Shown here: one piece after another, positions 1-9,692 of the stretch
Position numbering within the stretch: the stretch's first letter is position 1
How the letters are laid out: every line of letters begins with the position of its first letter
NCBI GenBank assembly: GCA_905221435.1
Contig: CAJNDD010000002.1
Coordinates: 62,001 to 126,000 of the forward strand
DNA from: a bacterium
GTDB taxonomy: Bacteria; Bacillota; Bacilli; Lactobacillales; Streptococcaceae
Length of the DNA: 64,000 nucleotides
Reading direction: 5' to 3'
Made by a program: the position numbers and the translations under genes
Notes under the pieces: generated by a model
Told to the model about the DNA's origin: nothing
Databases searched by the model: none
Seen by the model: only the letters and a program-made list of their open reading frames with translations

Positions 1-821
1 GAAGCTTTATGCGAGTTGTTGTAACGGAGATATTCTCCAAAAGTTCCACTGCATGTTTCAACACTATCTCCGTCCCAAACAAGCCCAAAACCTCCTACAA
101 GCGCAGCAGGCAATTCATCGGGGAGAAAAGAACCAAGATACTCTTGATTCGGTAATTTTCTTGTTTGGTCAAAACCAACACCATATAGGTTGTATGCTGG
201 AGAAGGTGGTAATTTATAAAGATAGCCCGCTTTCTCTTCGGCTAGATTTCCAGCTACTATGATTGGAGCATCCTTCGAGAATTCTTCTTTTTCCTGAAAG
301 TTGGGAATTAGGTAATCAAAAATATCTAGACTAATCAATTTTTGTCCTGAAATTCCCTTATTAACTAGAACAGATTTCATAATCGGATTATGAGTAATGA
401 TACCATCAGCAACTTTCAAAAGACTTGATTCTTGAACATGGACACGAATCTTATGCTTCAAAGGTACCGACTCTAAATTAGCATAACGTAAAATCTCCAA
501 ATCATGAATAATAAAATAGACCTTGACTCCTCTACCTTGGAGTTTTCTCACCAAATGAGTAGTAAAGAAACTATGATGGAGCATAGGAAATTGAATCAAT
601 AGTTGATCTCCTAATTTCAACTGAGAAAAAGCTTGAGACAGTGCTTTAGCTTTATGTTGTTGGGCTCTAACCGTGCTCATTTTATACCAATCCTCAACTA
701 TCATCAACAAGGGCACAAACCCTTCTTTTTTGATAATTTCTTCAACGTCATTTCTTGCTTTGTTACCAGCATTCTTAATGTTTTTATCTTGTAAAAATTC
801 TTCTTTTAAATAATATTTCAT
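1..821 (-). CDS. Galactofuranosyltransferase-like glycosyltransferase (3' end outside window)
   Basis: I read this open frame directly: an ATG at 819-821 opens a frame that runs without a stop to the window edge, giving about 273 N-terminal residues starting MKYYLKEEFL. Visible stretches include YFIIHDLEILRY, ITHNPIMKSVLV and a C-terminal WDGDSVETCSGTFGEYLRYN. They match the general pattern of streptococcal beta-1,6-galactofuranosyltransferases of receptor-polysaccharide clusters, which add Galf from UDP-Galf on the inner membrane face. The neighbouring glf would supply that donor, which supports the call. The start lies 10 nt after the stop of the Stealth gene, so the two are co-transcribed. 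The C-terminus is missing only because the window ends. The family is recalled from pattern, not aligned. Confidence 0.7.
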   Translation of the reverse strand, partial: MKYYLKEEFLQDKNIKNAGNKARNDVEEIIKKEGFVPLLMIVEDWYKMSTVRAQQHKAKALSQAFSQLKLGDQLLIQFPMLHHSFFTTHLVRKLQGRGVKVYFIIHDLEILRYANLESVPLKHKIRVHVQESSLLKVADGIITHNPIMKSVLVNKGISGQKLISLDIFDYLIPNFQEKEEFSKDAPIIVAGNLAEEKAGYLYKLPPSPAYNLYGVGFDQTRKLPNQEYLGSFLPDELPAALVGGFGLVWDGDSVETCSGTFGEYLRYNNSHKA

Positions 822-831
822 TTCTTATTTC

Positions 832-1821
832 TCATAGTTCGAAAGCAGACTTTTCAGGATAACGGTCAACTAACATTTGTTTAAAACGAAGAATATTTTC
901 TTCCCTAAACTCAACATTATCATTAACACAAATAAGTTTTTTATGTTTATCCTTGAAAATGCCGTCTAGCTGATCAAGTCGATTCAAATCAATGGACTTT
1001 CCTATATTATGTTTGATAGGATAAAATTGATTACTTTCAATCTGCCAATTTTGACAAATATACTGATTTACATCAACTTTATAATCTCTAAATTGATTTC
1101 TTGATGTTCTATCTAAAGTCTCAAATTCGATTTTCCATAAATACGCAAGAGTGCTCTTCTTCATCGGAACAGGTAAATGTAAGTTGACATAGCCTGTCGG
1201 CCCCCAAGGTAAGAGGAGTAAATTTTTAAACATACGTACGCCATAGCGGTAATTAAAAAATTTGAAGGGTGATGATTTCATAGCCACTTTATTAGGAAAA
1301 TGACGATAAATCAACTCGATATTGTTGAGATAAGTCTTTGTTATAGGAGACCATGGCACTATTGCATCATAAACAGCGAATAACTTGGGCTGATTATGTT
1401 TAAAAAAGTCCGAAGGACTGCAATCCCTTATCATATACATATCATCATTAAAATAGAGAAAATTCTCAGACAACTCAGCAATGCGATGAAGATTCAATTC
1501 AATTGCTGCTGAGTTAAAGGTTGGAAGGTAGTCCCGTGGCATAAATTCTTTGTGAGTAACCAACTTCAGTTTGGGATGATTCAAGTTCACCCAGTCTGGC
1601 TTTTGCCCATTGGTGATTAGAAAAATCTGATTGATCCAAGGAGCATGGTTTTCAATCATACGAAACCAATAGTTCAAAGTACCATAATCACGGTATCGCA
1701 TATCTCCATCACTATAATGATCAGAGGCATCAATTTTTCCTGTTATCGTTTGTTTATCAAGGATAAATTTAGGATCACTACCATCTACCCATAAAACAAC
1801 AGCATCAATTTTATCCTTCAT
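832..1821 (-). CDS. Stealth-family sugar-phosphate transferase
   Basis: The 329-residue protein begins with the Stealth signature (IDAVVLWVDGSDPKF, residues about 5-19). It continues with the CR2-like block RYRDYGTLNYWFRMIE, ITNGQKPDW and FLYFNDDMYM. Stealth proteins transfer a hexose- or HexNAc-1-phosphate to a sugar hydroxyl, making phosphodiester bonds in bacterial capsules. WefC of oral streptococcal receptor polysaccharides is a member. The protein should act in the cytoplasm on the lipid-linked repeat. The gene overlaps the end of glf by 11 nt. No signal peptide or membrane segment is evident. The sugar transferred cannot be read from sequence. Confidence 0.85.
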   Translation of the reverse strand: MKDKIDAVVLWVDGSDPKFILDKQTITGKIDASDHYSDGDMRYRDYGTLNYWFRMIENHAPWINQIFLITNGQKPDWVNLNHPKLKLVTHKEFMPRDYLPTFNSAAIELNLHRIAELSENFLYFNDDMYMIRDCSPSDFFKHNQPKLFAVYDAIVPWSPITKTYLNNIELIYRHFPNKVAMKSSPFKFFNYRYGVRMFKNLLLLPWGPTGYVNLHLPVPMKKSTLAYLWKIEFETLDRTSRNQFRDYKVDVNQYICQNWQIESNQFYPIKHNIGKSIDLNRLDQLDGIFKDKHKKLICVNDNVEFREENILRFKQMLVDRYPEKSAFEL

Positions 1822-2923
1822 TTTCTGATCTAAACTCTTTCTCTACGACCTCTAGCGCCCGTTCAATCACCACATGCATATCATAATATTTATAGTCTGC
1901 TAAACGCCCACAGAAGATAACTTTATCATTCTTTGAAGCTTCCTCTTGGTACTTAGCAAACATAGCATTATTTTTCTCATCGTTGATCGGATAGTAGGGC
2001 TCGTCCCCACGCTTCCAGTCGGCTGGATATTCGCGCGTGATAACTGTCTTTGGCTGCGTCCCATATTCAAAATGCTTGTGTTCAATGATACGAGTATAAG
2101 GGATCTCACGCTCTGTATAGTTCACTACAGCATTACCTTGATAATTGTCCTCATCCCAGGTTTCATGCTCAAAACGAAGACTACGGTATTCTAACTCTCC
2201 GTGTTTGTAGTCAAAATACTGGTCGATCATTCCTGTGAAGACAACTTTTTCAGCTGATGCTTCTAACTCTTCACGGTGAGCAAAGAAATCAACACCAAGC
2301 TCAACTTCTACATCTTTCAGCATATTTTCGATAATCACATTGTATCCACCAATAGGAATCCCTTGGTAACGGTCGTTAAAATAGTTATTATCAAATGTTA
2401 GACGAACTGGAAGTCGTTTAATGATAAATGGAGGAAGTTCTGTTGCTGAGCGACCCCACTGTTTTTCAGTATAACCCTTGATCAATTTTTCATAGATATC
2501 TGGACCAATCAACTTGATAGCTTGTTCTTCCAGATTTTTCGGCTCAACATCCTTCATATCAGCTGTCTGCTCAGCAATCTTATCTTTCACTTCCTGTGGA
2601 GTTTTTGTCCCCCACATAGCATAGAAAGTATTCATATTGAAAGGAAGATTATAAAGACTTCCCTTATAATTTGCAACAGGTGAGTTGATATAGTTGTTAA
2701 ACTCAGCGAATTGATTGACATAGTCCCAAACTTTTTTATTAGAAGTATGGAAGATATGGGCACCATATTTATGGACATTGATACCTTCTACATCCTCACA
2801 GTAGATGTTCCCTCCAATGTGATTGCGTTTATCAATCACTTTTACTTTTTTACCACGTTTTGTAGCTTCGTGTGCGAAGATTGCTCCAGACAAACCCGCA
2901 CCGACAATTAAATAATCGTACAT
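1811..2923 (-). CDS. glf: UDP-galactopyranose mutase
   Basis: This 370-residue flavoprotein converts UDP-Galp to UDP-Galf, the donor of galactofuranose. The N-terminal FAD-binding Rossmann motif is VGAGLSGAIFAHEA (residues about 7-20). Further family motifs are DKRNHIGGNIY, YGAHIFHTSN, KGYTEKQWG and CGRLADYKYYDMHVVIERAL near the C-terminus, and the length is normal. An AAAGGAG site precedes the ATG at 2923. It sits in the polysaccharide operon directly before the Stealth and galactofuranosyltransferase genes, so the polymer very probably contains Galf. Confidence 0.96.
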   Translation of the reverse strand: MYDYLIVGAGLSGAIFAHEATKRGKKVKVIDKRNHIGGNIYCEDVEGINVHKYGAHIFHTSNKKVWDYVNQFAEFNNYINSPVANYKGSLYNLPFNMNTFYAMWGTKTPQEVKDKIAEQTADMKDVEPKNLEEQAIKLIGPDIYEKLIKGYTEKQWGRSATELPPFIIKRLPVRLTFDNNYFNDRYQGIPIGGYNVIIENMLKDVEVELGVDFFAHREELEASAEKVVFTGMIDQYFDYKHGELEYRSLRFEHETWDEDNYQGNAVVNYTEREIPYTRIIEHKHFEYGTQPKTVITREYPADWKRGDEPYYPINDEKNNAMFAKYQEEASKNDKVIFCGRLADYKYYDMHVVIERALEVVEKEFRSENEG

Positions 2924-3067
2924 ATTAAATCTCCTTTATCAAAGAACAAAGTCCTTTTTAATCACTAACTCTTTTTAGCAAAACAAATGATATAATATTA
3001 AAATGTAAAAAAGCACATCAAGAATCTTGTAAAATTAAAAAAATCTATCTGCTAATAAATATATGCT

Positions 3068-4216
3068 CTACACATTAATTTGTGAAAATTTATCATTCAA
3101 TTTAATTCTCTCAAAAGTATTTGTTGAAAACAACATGAACATAAAAATATTATATGAGGGCACAAACCAAAATGCCTCAATCATACAGTTCAAAGCAACT
3201 AAAGAAAGAGTTGCTACATATAAATATTGACCTCTTTTATACTGTTCTTTTGCTGAAATAACATAAATTGAAACAAGTAACACTACAGGAACAACACCAT
3301 AGGTAAATAGCATTTGTACATATGAGGAATCTACATAATTATAGCCGACTACAGTTTCTGTTTTCCCACCCGAACCAATAAACTGAACTCCTCTGGTTCC
3401 AAAGAAATTTAAGTTAAAAGAGCTGAATGCGCTTCTTCCTAATGACAGCCTTCCCGTAATTAATTTATTTATTGAAACCAAAAATGGTGATTCCCAAGAA
3501 AATGTGTAAGATAAATATATCATTAATGATGAAAAAACAAGTACCGAATATGGAAAAATTGAATAGATTCGAAGTTTCTTTTCTCCAACAATATAGAAAT
3601 ATATAAAGATTAGCGTGGCTAATAAAATAGATAATGCATTTAAACGTGCATCACAATATTTAATGATGAAGCCAGCTAGTGAAATTCCAACTATTGATCT
3701 TGTCCAAATCAATCTATCTTTTAATAAATATGAACAAGCGATAAACAAATAGAAACAATGGGATGCAAAATCGGTTGGATAGATAAAACCAAAGGAATTT
3801 CGAATAATTCCTCCTCGATTATATTGCAAATTGGGAACTATCCCTAAGTGGGATAAAAGAAATACTACAATCAATACTATACTAGATACATAAACATAAT
3901 TCTTCAAAATTACTTTCATGTCAACATTAACCAAAAAAACTAGTAACATCGAATAGAGAAGAAAATTAAATCTGGTGGTTTGGAGATATACTACAATTCC
4001 TGTTAAGACTAGTAAGGATGATAAGAGCAAATATTTGTAAGAAAGCCTCCTATTATAAAAAAATCTAAGACCTAAAAACAATACAACTACAAACAGATGA
4101 TTTGTTTTGACTTGAAAAAAAGTCCTATCCAACATTGTTGTAGATAAAGCATTAAAAAACACTACTACTGATACAACAATGTTAACAAGTAGATTTTCGA
4201 TATTTACTTTTTTCAT
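3068..4216 (-). CDS. wzy: Wzy-type oligosaccharide repeat-unit polymerase
   Basis: A 382-residue, very hydrophobic protein with about ten predicted membrane segments and a larger loop in the second half (region around SFNLNFFGTRGVQFIGSGGK). That topology and its place beside wzx identify it as the Wzy polymerase, which joins lipid-linked repeats outside the membrane. Sequence conservation is low in this family, so the call rests on topology and context. The DNA is distinctly AT-rich, as usual for serotype-specific genes. About 196 nt of AT-rich DNA with no recognisable gene separates it from wzx, and its ATG has no clear Shine-Dalgarno site. The 144 nt before glf hold nothing I recognise. Confidence 0.82.
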   Translation of the reverse strand: MKKVNIENLLVNIVVSVVVFFNALSTTMLDRTFFQVKTNHLFVVVLFLGLRFFYNRRLSYKYLLLSSLLVLTGIVVYLQTTRFNFLLYSMLLVFLVNVDMKVILKNYVYVSSIVLIVVFLLSHLGIVPNLQYNRGGIIRNSFGFIYPTDFASHCFYLFIACSYLLKDRLIWTRSIVGISLAGFIIKYCDARLNALSILLATLIFIYFYIVGEKKLRIYSIFPYSVLVFSSLMIYLSYTFSWESPFLVSINKLITGRLSLGRSAFSSFNLNFFGTRGVQFIGSGGKTETVVGYNYVDSSYVQMLFTYGVVPVVLLVSIYVISAKEQYKRGQYLYVATLSLVALNCMIEAFWFVPSYNIFMFMLFSTNTFERIKLNDKFSQINV

Positions 4217-4412
4217 ATTTTTAATAAAGATTAATATAGAATGAACTAAACTAAATGTTTTTAATCATAGAAATTTCACTTTATTTCCTAGAGCTTTAGT
4301 CAACCTATAATCTCCCTTCCTCACTTTCTTAAACTTTTTAACACTTGACAATCTTATTCAAAACAAATTTTCATCTATAAAAAAACTTTAATCATTTGTA
4401 GTCATTATCATC

Positions 4413-5828
4413 CTACTTATTAAATAATTGTTTTTTTAACTCTTTTAGACTGACTACCCTAAATAATAAAATTTGTAAAATATAAAGTATTGCGCCTACT
4501 ACTACGCATATAACAACATTAACCAACGGTGTAAAATGCATACCTGTCCTTAACATTGAAAGAGCAAAAAACATAAGAATAGATGCTAAAAACACTTTAA
4601 ACATTGAAGCAAGAATTGGCACTTCTATCAGATATTCTCTTGCAAAATACAATTGAATAATCCAAACTAAAGCTTCTGTTAGAACTGATACAACTGCTGC
4701 ACCGATATATCCAAATTTAGGTAATAGGAGCAGATTTAATCCTACACTAATGATTGCTGGAATCGTAGTTGAAGTCATGAATTCTTTATTCTTATTATGA
4801 GGTATCAATATTTGAATCCCCATAATATTCGTCCATCCAATAAAGAACATACGAAAAATCATTATTGCTATCGCATAACGTGCATTTTGAAAGTCTTTCC
4901 CAAGAAAAAATTGAACAAAATCGTCGTTAACAATCAACATTCCCGCCATGATCGGAAAAATAATCAAATTATAAATTAAAAAGGACATCTCATGCATCTT
5001 ATTGACTGCCTTGTGATCTCCTGTTGCTAATAAATTAGCAACTCGAGGTAACATAACGCTTCCAAGAGATGTTACTAAAGTGAGTAAGATATTCACAAAT
5101 TTTAAAGCTTGATCATAAATACCAACATCAGTAGTTGATGCTAAAGCACCGAGCATTGTTCTATCTAAAGTAACATACAAAGAAATTGCTATTTGAGGCA
5201 GAAACAATAAAATTACCGGTTTAAGATGTTGCTTTGCATAACACAAATCCAAGTGAGGCTTGCCAATAAATTCGCGAGCTGGAAACCACATACTTAACTG
5301 GCCCAATAATTCAAATACCGTCAATAAGGAAACATATAGATATAAATCACCTGGAGATTTGACAAATAAAAATATTGAAACAACTCCCACCAGTTTAACA
5401 GTGATATTTCTAACTGTTATCTTACGAAAATCCTCCAAGCCCTGAAAAAGCCAAGAAATATCCATTCCCTTAGATAATAAACTTAAACCTAAGATATACG
5501 CTACTGGATTCTGCATAAATGAAAAGGCAAAGCATAAAATTATATAAAATAAAATTGATAAGCAAGTTGCAGCAAACTGTAAGGTATAGATACCCCAGAA
5601 GTTTTTTCGAATATCATTCCGATGACTTGAAATTTCTTTTGTCCCATAATTAGCAACTCCTAAAGTCGCTAAGAGAATAAAGTAGGTAACAATTGAATTG
5701 AAATATCCATAAGTCCCTAAATCGTTTGAGCTAAAAACCCTAGTAACATAAGGTGTTGTGATAATCGGAAGAATAATCACCAATAATTGATAAGATAGAT
5801 TGTAAGCATAGTTTCTCAAAACTTTCAT
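4413..5828 (-). CDS. wzx: Wzx-type repeat-unit flippase (MATE/MVF superfamily)
   Basis: This 471-residue integral membrane protein has about 12-14 hydrophobic segments and the typical Wzx N-terminus (NYAYNLSYQLLVIILPIITTPY, broken here as NYAYNLSYQLLV then IILPIITTPY). Conserved blocks follow, including SNDLGTYGYFNSIVTYF, DISWLFQGLEDFR and VTLDRTMLGALAS. Wzx proteins flip undecaprenyl-diphosphate-linked repeats to the outer leaflet. The gene starts 6 nt after the GT2 stop, so it belongs to the polysaccharide operon. Like wzy it is AT-rich. Confidence 0.92.
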   Translation of the reverse strand: MKVLRNYAYNLSYQLLVIILPIITTPYVTRVFSSNDLGTYGYFNSIVTYFILLATLGVANYGTKEISSHRNDIRKNFWGIYTLQFAATCLSILFYIILCFAFSFMQNPVAYILGLSLLSKGMDISWLFQGLEDFRKITVRNITVKLVGVVSIFLFVKSPGDLYLYVSLLTVFELLGQLSMWFPAREFIGKPHLDLCYAKQHLKPVILLFLPQIAISLYVTLDRTMLGALASTTDVGIYDQALKFVNILLTLVTSLGSVMLPRVANLLATGDHKAVNKMHEMSFLIYNLIIFPIMAGMLIVNDDFVQFFLGKDFQNARYAIAIMIFRMFFIGWTNIMGIQILIPHNKNKEFMTSTTIPAIISVGLNLLLLPKFGYIGAAVVSVLTEALVWIIQLYFAREYLIEVPILASMFKVFLASILMFFALSMLRTGMHFTPLVNVVICVVVGAILYILQILLFRVVSLKELKKQLFNK

Positions 5829-5834
5829 GACTAC

Positions 5835-6800
5835 CTAACCCATTTTCCCTCTGACTTTTTTATACAATTTTGCAGATACTAGAAACAATATATATTTCAA
5901 TTTATTTTTCCTTGTAACATTTTGATTCGGAATAACATCCTTGAAATACTGAATGTATTCTTTTCTAATTTTATTAACTTCAGCATACATACCTGAACTA
6001 AGCATAGCATGTACAATATGCAGACCATTAAAAATATAGCGAACATTCAAGGCTCTTCTCATATCCCTATCACCTGAATAGTCTCGTTCAACATAACTTC
6101 TATTCCATTCCATTGCCTTGTAAAAATCTAAGAGACGATCACTATACTTAGAATTTACAATACTTCCTGGTCTTCGATAGTATTTATAAAGATTTAGATC
6201 ACTAACAGCAATATTTTCACAGGAAGCAATATGCTCATAAGCGAGAGCTAAATCTTCATACAACATCCCATTAGGATATGGAAACCTTAATAAGATTTCT
6301 TTCTTATATAGTTTACCACCTGAATGTGTTCCAACATAATTTCCATAAAACATTTGTTCTAAAGCTGTTCGATGATCTAATTTTTCAGAATATTTCTCCT
6401 TGAAATCTCCTAGGAAATCACTATTTTCATAGTTTCTAACTTCAATCACTGGAGTTGCTACAAGATCAACTCTATACTTATCTCTAAGTTCTACTAAATA
6501 TTCAATGGCTCTATGGTCATAATAATCGTCTGAATCAATGAAAACAATCCAATCTGCTGAAGATTCTTTTACCCCAGTATTGCGAGCATTGGACAATCCC
6601 CCATTTTCAATATGCAGAACTTTTATTCTGTCATCTTCTCGAGCATATTGGTCACAAATTTCTCCAGAACTATCCGTTGAACCATCATCTACTAGGATAA
6701 TTTCAATATTTTTATATGTTTGTTGTTTTAGACTTTCTACACAATAACTCAAACAGTTCTCAACATTGTACACTGGTACAACAATAGAAATCTGATCCAT
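5835..6800 (-). CDS. Family 2 glycosyltransferase
   Basis: The 321-residue protein has a classic GT-A fold start: ISIVVPVYNVENCL, the nucleotide-binding LVDDGSTDSSGEICDQYA, NGGLSNARNTGV and the metal-binding DSDDYYD. These define a GT2 inverting transferase using a UDP-sugar. The C-terminal third contains basic residues that may associate with the membrane, but no clear transmembrane helix. Its ATG overlaps the stop of the epimerase gene (TAATG), indicating translational coupling. It should add one sugar to the lipid-linked repeat. The acceptor and donor are not readable. Confidence 0.9.
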   Translation of the reverse strand: MDQISIVVPVYNVENCLSYCVESLKQQTYKNIEIILVDDGSTDSSGEICDQYAREDDRIKVLHIENGGLSNARNTGVKESSADWIVFIDSDDYYDHRAIEYLVELRDKYRVDLVATPVIEVRNYENSDFLGDFKEKYSEKLDHRTALEQMFYGNYVGTHSGGKLYKKEILLRFPYPNGMLYEDLALAYEHIASCENIAVSDLNLYKYYRRPGSIVNSKYSDRLLDFYKAMEWNRSYVERDYSGDRDMRRALNVRYIFNGLHIVHAMLSSGMYAEVNKIRKEYIQYFKDVIPNQNVTRKNKLKYILFLVSAKLYKKVRGKMG

Positions 6801-7894
6801 TATGATAATCCTTCCAAAATGATATCAACAATACGCTCACAAGCTTTTCCATCTCCATATGGATTACTTGCTTTACTCATCTTGCTGTACTCTGTTTCAT
6901 CTTCTAGAAGCAGTTTGAAATTAGTATAAATATTTTCTTCTTCTGTTCCTACCAATTTCAAGGTTCCTGCAGCAATCCCCTCTGGACGTTCTGTTGTATC
7001 ACGCATTACCAATACTGGTTTACCTAAAGAAGGTGCTTCTTCTTGTACACCACCCGAATCTGTTAAAATCATATAGCTTTGATTCATAAAATTATGGAAA
7101 TCAATGACTTCTAGAGGTTCAATGATTTGCATACGTTCATTGTCGCCAAACACTTTACTTGCTAGCTCACGAACCTTAGGATTCTTGTGAATAGGATATA
7201 CGACTTTAACATCTTCAAACTCATCCAGGATACGATTAACTGCATTAAACATATTTTCCATGGGTTGACCAAGATTTTCACGTCTATGGGCTGTCAACAT
7301 GATTAGTTTACTATCCTTAGCCCACTCTAAAATAGGATGATCATAATACTCTTGAACAGTTGTCTTCAAGGCGTCGATGACAGTATTTCCAGTAACATAG
7401 ATATTCTCTCTTCCCTCTTTTAGAAGATTCTCTTTAGCCACTTCTGTCGGAGCAAAATTGAAATCCGCAATAATTGAAGTAGTCTGACGATTGAATTCTT
7501 CAGGAAATGGGCTTTGAAGATTATAAGTTCTCAATCCTGCCTCTACATGTCCAACTTTAATTCCCATGTAAAATGCAGCTAAAGCTGTCGCAAAAGTGGT
7601 TGTAGTATCCCCATGAACAAGAACAATATCTGGTTTTTCCTGCTCTAAAACTGCTTGAATTTTATCTAAAATACTTGTCGTGATTGTAAATAGTGTTTGA
7701 TTTGCCTTCATAATTCCTAAATCATAATCAGGAACAACTTTAAAGACATCTAAAACTTGCTCTAACATTTCTTTATGTTGACCAGTTACACACACAAGTG
7801 TTTTGATTGAATCATTTTTCTTCAGTTCATTCACTAAGGGACACATTTTTATTGCTTCTGGACGCGTCCCAAAAACTAACATTACTTTTTTCAT
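6800..7894 (-). CDS. mnaA: UDP-N-acetylglucosamine 2-epimerase (non-hydrolysing)
   Basis: 364 residues with all the expected family motifs: FGTRPEAIKMCPL at the start, HGDTTTTFATALAAFY, HVEAGLRTYN, TAHRRENLGQ, and the UDP-binding DSGGVQEEAPSLGKPVLV followed by ERPEG. The enzyme interconverts UDP-GlcNAc and UDP-ManNAc in the cytosol. The WecG/TagA-type transferase two genes upstream would use UDP-ManNAc, so the two genes together predict ManNAc in the polymer. It overlaps the GT4 gene by 4 nt. The gene is also called wecB in other systems. Confidence 0.95.
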   Translation of the reverse strand: MKKVMLVFGTRPEAIKMCPLVNELKKNDSIKTLVCVTGQHKEMLEQVLDVFKVVPDYDLGIMKANQTLFTITTSILDKIQAVLEQEKPDIVLVHGDTTTTFATALAAFYMGIKVGHVEAGLRTYNLQSPFPEEFNRQTTSIIADFNFAPTEVAKENLLKEGRENIYVTGNTVIDALKTTVQEYYDHPILEWAKDSKLIMLTAHRRENLGQPMENMFNAVNRILDEFEDVKVVYPIHKNPKVRELASKVFGDNERMQIIEPLEVIDFHNFMNQSYMILTDSGGVQEEAPSLGKPVLVMRDTTERPEGIAAGTLKLVGTEEENIYTNFKLLLEDETEYSKMSKASNPYGDGKACERIVDIILEGLS

Positions 7895-8976
7895 TTTGAA
7901 TCTCCCATTAGTTTTTGATAAAATTTACGATAATTCTCTAAAAATAAAGGATAACTAAACTTCTCTTCATAATCTTTTTTAGCTTGATGAGCTAACCTAG
8001 TTCTAAAAGTTGAGTCAGTCGCCAGACTCTCAATAGCAGAAGCTAAGTCCATAGCATCTTTAGCAGGAACCAAGATCCCATTTTCTTTTGTAACAACTTC
8101 ATTAATGCCAGGAATATCGGTAGCAACCATTGTTTTTCCATTCATAAATGCTTCAATAACATTTAGAGCCAAGCCTTCAAATAATGACGAAGACACTAGG
8201 AAATCAAAACTATTAATACACTCGACTATATCCTGTCTATATCCTAAAAAAGTTATCTTATCTTCTAAATCGAGTTCTTTAACCTTATTTTCTAATTCGT
8301 CTCTAAGCTCTCCATCCCCAACGATAAATAAACGGAGGTTTTCATCAGAAATCAAAGAGATAGCATCAATCAAATAGGTCAAACCTTTTTGTTCAGATAA
8401 TCTTGCAATACAACCTAGTTTGATTCCATCAAACTTCATAATCTCATCAACTTGTCTATTTGACTGTTTCAAGATCACTCCGTTATAGATAACAGTGCTA
8501 TTTGCAACTCCCACATCATCTTTCAAGTTTTGATTAACTGCTTGACCAACTGCAATACTATAGGCATTTTTAAGTGAAAATCTATATAAAGCCAACTTAT
8601 CTTTAAACACATTATGAGCAGTGTAAACGTGGACTAGCTTGGGATTAATCAGTTTTAATACACGAATATAAAAAGCTGCCATTCGATGATGCGTATGAAC
8701 CAGAGTAATCTCATTTATCTTAATAATTTGATAAATAGTAAGAAGCAACTTCAACACAGTAAAAGGATTTTTGCTGTCTATATCTTGAATTTTATGATGG
8801 ATAATTCCTTGAGTCTCTAATTCTGGTTCCCAAAGGCCTCCTGTAGAAGCAACATGTACACTATCAAACTCATCTTGCAAATCAGAACTCAACTGGTACA
8901 CGATTCTCTCCGCACCACCAATATCCATCGTTCGTGAAATATGTAAAATATTATTTTTTCGTTTTTCGTTTCTCAT
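7891..8976 (-). CDS. Family 4 glycosyltransferase
   Basis: A 361-residue GT-B transferase. The acceptor-side start NILHISRTMDIGGAERIV is typical of GT4, as is the donor-site block LGCIARLSEQKGLTYLIDA followed by VSSSLFEGLALNVIEAFMNG, which contains the E-x7-E type motif, and ATDIPGINEVV. It is a retaining transferase that should extend the repeat unit. The start at 8976 is chosen because the conserved region begins at residue 9. This makes the gene overlap the preceding transferase gene by 26 nt. Donor and linkage are unknown. Confidence 0.9.
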   Translation of the reverse strand: MRNEKRKNNILHISRTMDIGGAERIVYQLSSDLQDEFDSVHVASTGGLWEPELETQGIIHHKIQDIDSKNPFTVLKLLLTIYQIIKINEITLVHTHHRMAAFYIRVLKLINPKLVHVYTAHNVFKDKLALYRFSLKNAYSIAVGQAVNQNLKDDVGVANSTVIYNGVILKQSNRQVDEIMKFDGIKLGCIARLSEQKGLTYLIDAISLISDENLRLFIVGDGELRDELENKVKELDLEDKITFLGYRQDIVECINSFDFLVSSSLFEGLALNVIEAFMNGKTMVATDIPGINEVVTKENGILVPAKDAMDLASAIESLATDSTFRTRLAHQAKKDYEEKFSYPLFLENYRKFYQKLMGDSK

Positions 8977-9691
8977 CTAAAACTCGCTTAATAAAGGTAA
9001 CATTCCCTACAAAGTATCGTTTAAAGAGACGCTTTGGTTCATTAGCAACTCGGAACAACCACTCCAAGTTTGATTTCTGCATCCAAAGTGGGGCACGCTG
9101 AATGTGACCAGACAATACATCAAAACTACCACCTACACCCATAAAAATAGAATTCACTCCATTATCCATAAATTTTTGGATGATGTATTCTTTTTTAGGT
9201 GAAGTAATTCCAACAAATACAAAGTCGGGATTCTTTTCACGAATATCTTCCTGAATATTTTGCTCATCTTCCTCAGAAAAATAACCATTACGATATCCAA
9301 TAACTCGTAGATTTGGATACTCTTCTTTAAAATTTTGTAACATATCTTGTAAAACTTCTTCTTTAGCACCAAAGAAATACACTAAATAAGATTTTTCATC
9401 GGCTAATTTTAATAATCTTTGCATTAAATCAATTCCAGCAACTCGTTCTGGAACTTGGTAGCCCAAAAATCGAGAAGCTAGAACTACTGATGCACCATCT
9501 GCATTGATGATCTCAGACTCGTTAACTATCTTCTTAATGGCTTCATCTGATTGACATTGGTTAATCTTATCAGCGTTTACGCCCATTAAATGAAGAGGAC
9601 GCTGTTCAATGACAAATTTTTCAACCGCTTGTACTGTTTCATCCATTGTCAAAGGATCAATCCTGACCCCCATTAAATCAAAACTATTCAA
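8951..9691 (-). CDS. WecG/TagA/CpsF-family N-acetylmannosaminyltransferase
   Basis: 246 residues with the family signatures NADGASVVLASR, GITSPKKEYIIQKF, FMGVGGSFDVLSG and RAPLWMQKSNLEWLFR. TagA-type proteins transfer ManNAc from UDP-ManNAc to a lipid-linked sugar. In pneumococcal serotype 19F the family member WchO is assigned the ManNAc-beta-1,4-Glc link that follows WchA. Here the gene lies just after wchA and licD and the same operon has a UDP-ManNAc-forming epimerase, so I infer that the second sugar is ManNAc. It starts 1 nt after the LicD gene ends. It is followed by GT4 with an overlap. Confidence 0.88.
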   Translation of the reverse strand: MNSFDLMGVRIDPLTMDETVQAVEKFVIEQRPLHLMGVNADKINQCQSDEAIKKIVNESEIINADGASVVLASRFLGYQVPERVAGIDLMQRLLKLADEKSYLVYFFGAKEEVLQDMLQNFKEEYPNLRVIGYRNGYFSEEDEQNIQEDIREKNPDFVFVGITSPKKEYIIQKFMDNGVNSIFMGVGGSFDVLSGHIQRAPLWMQKSNLEWLFRVANEPKRLFKRYFVGNVTFIKRVLDEKRKTKK

Positions 9692-9692
9692 A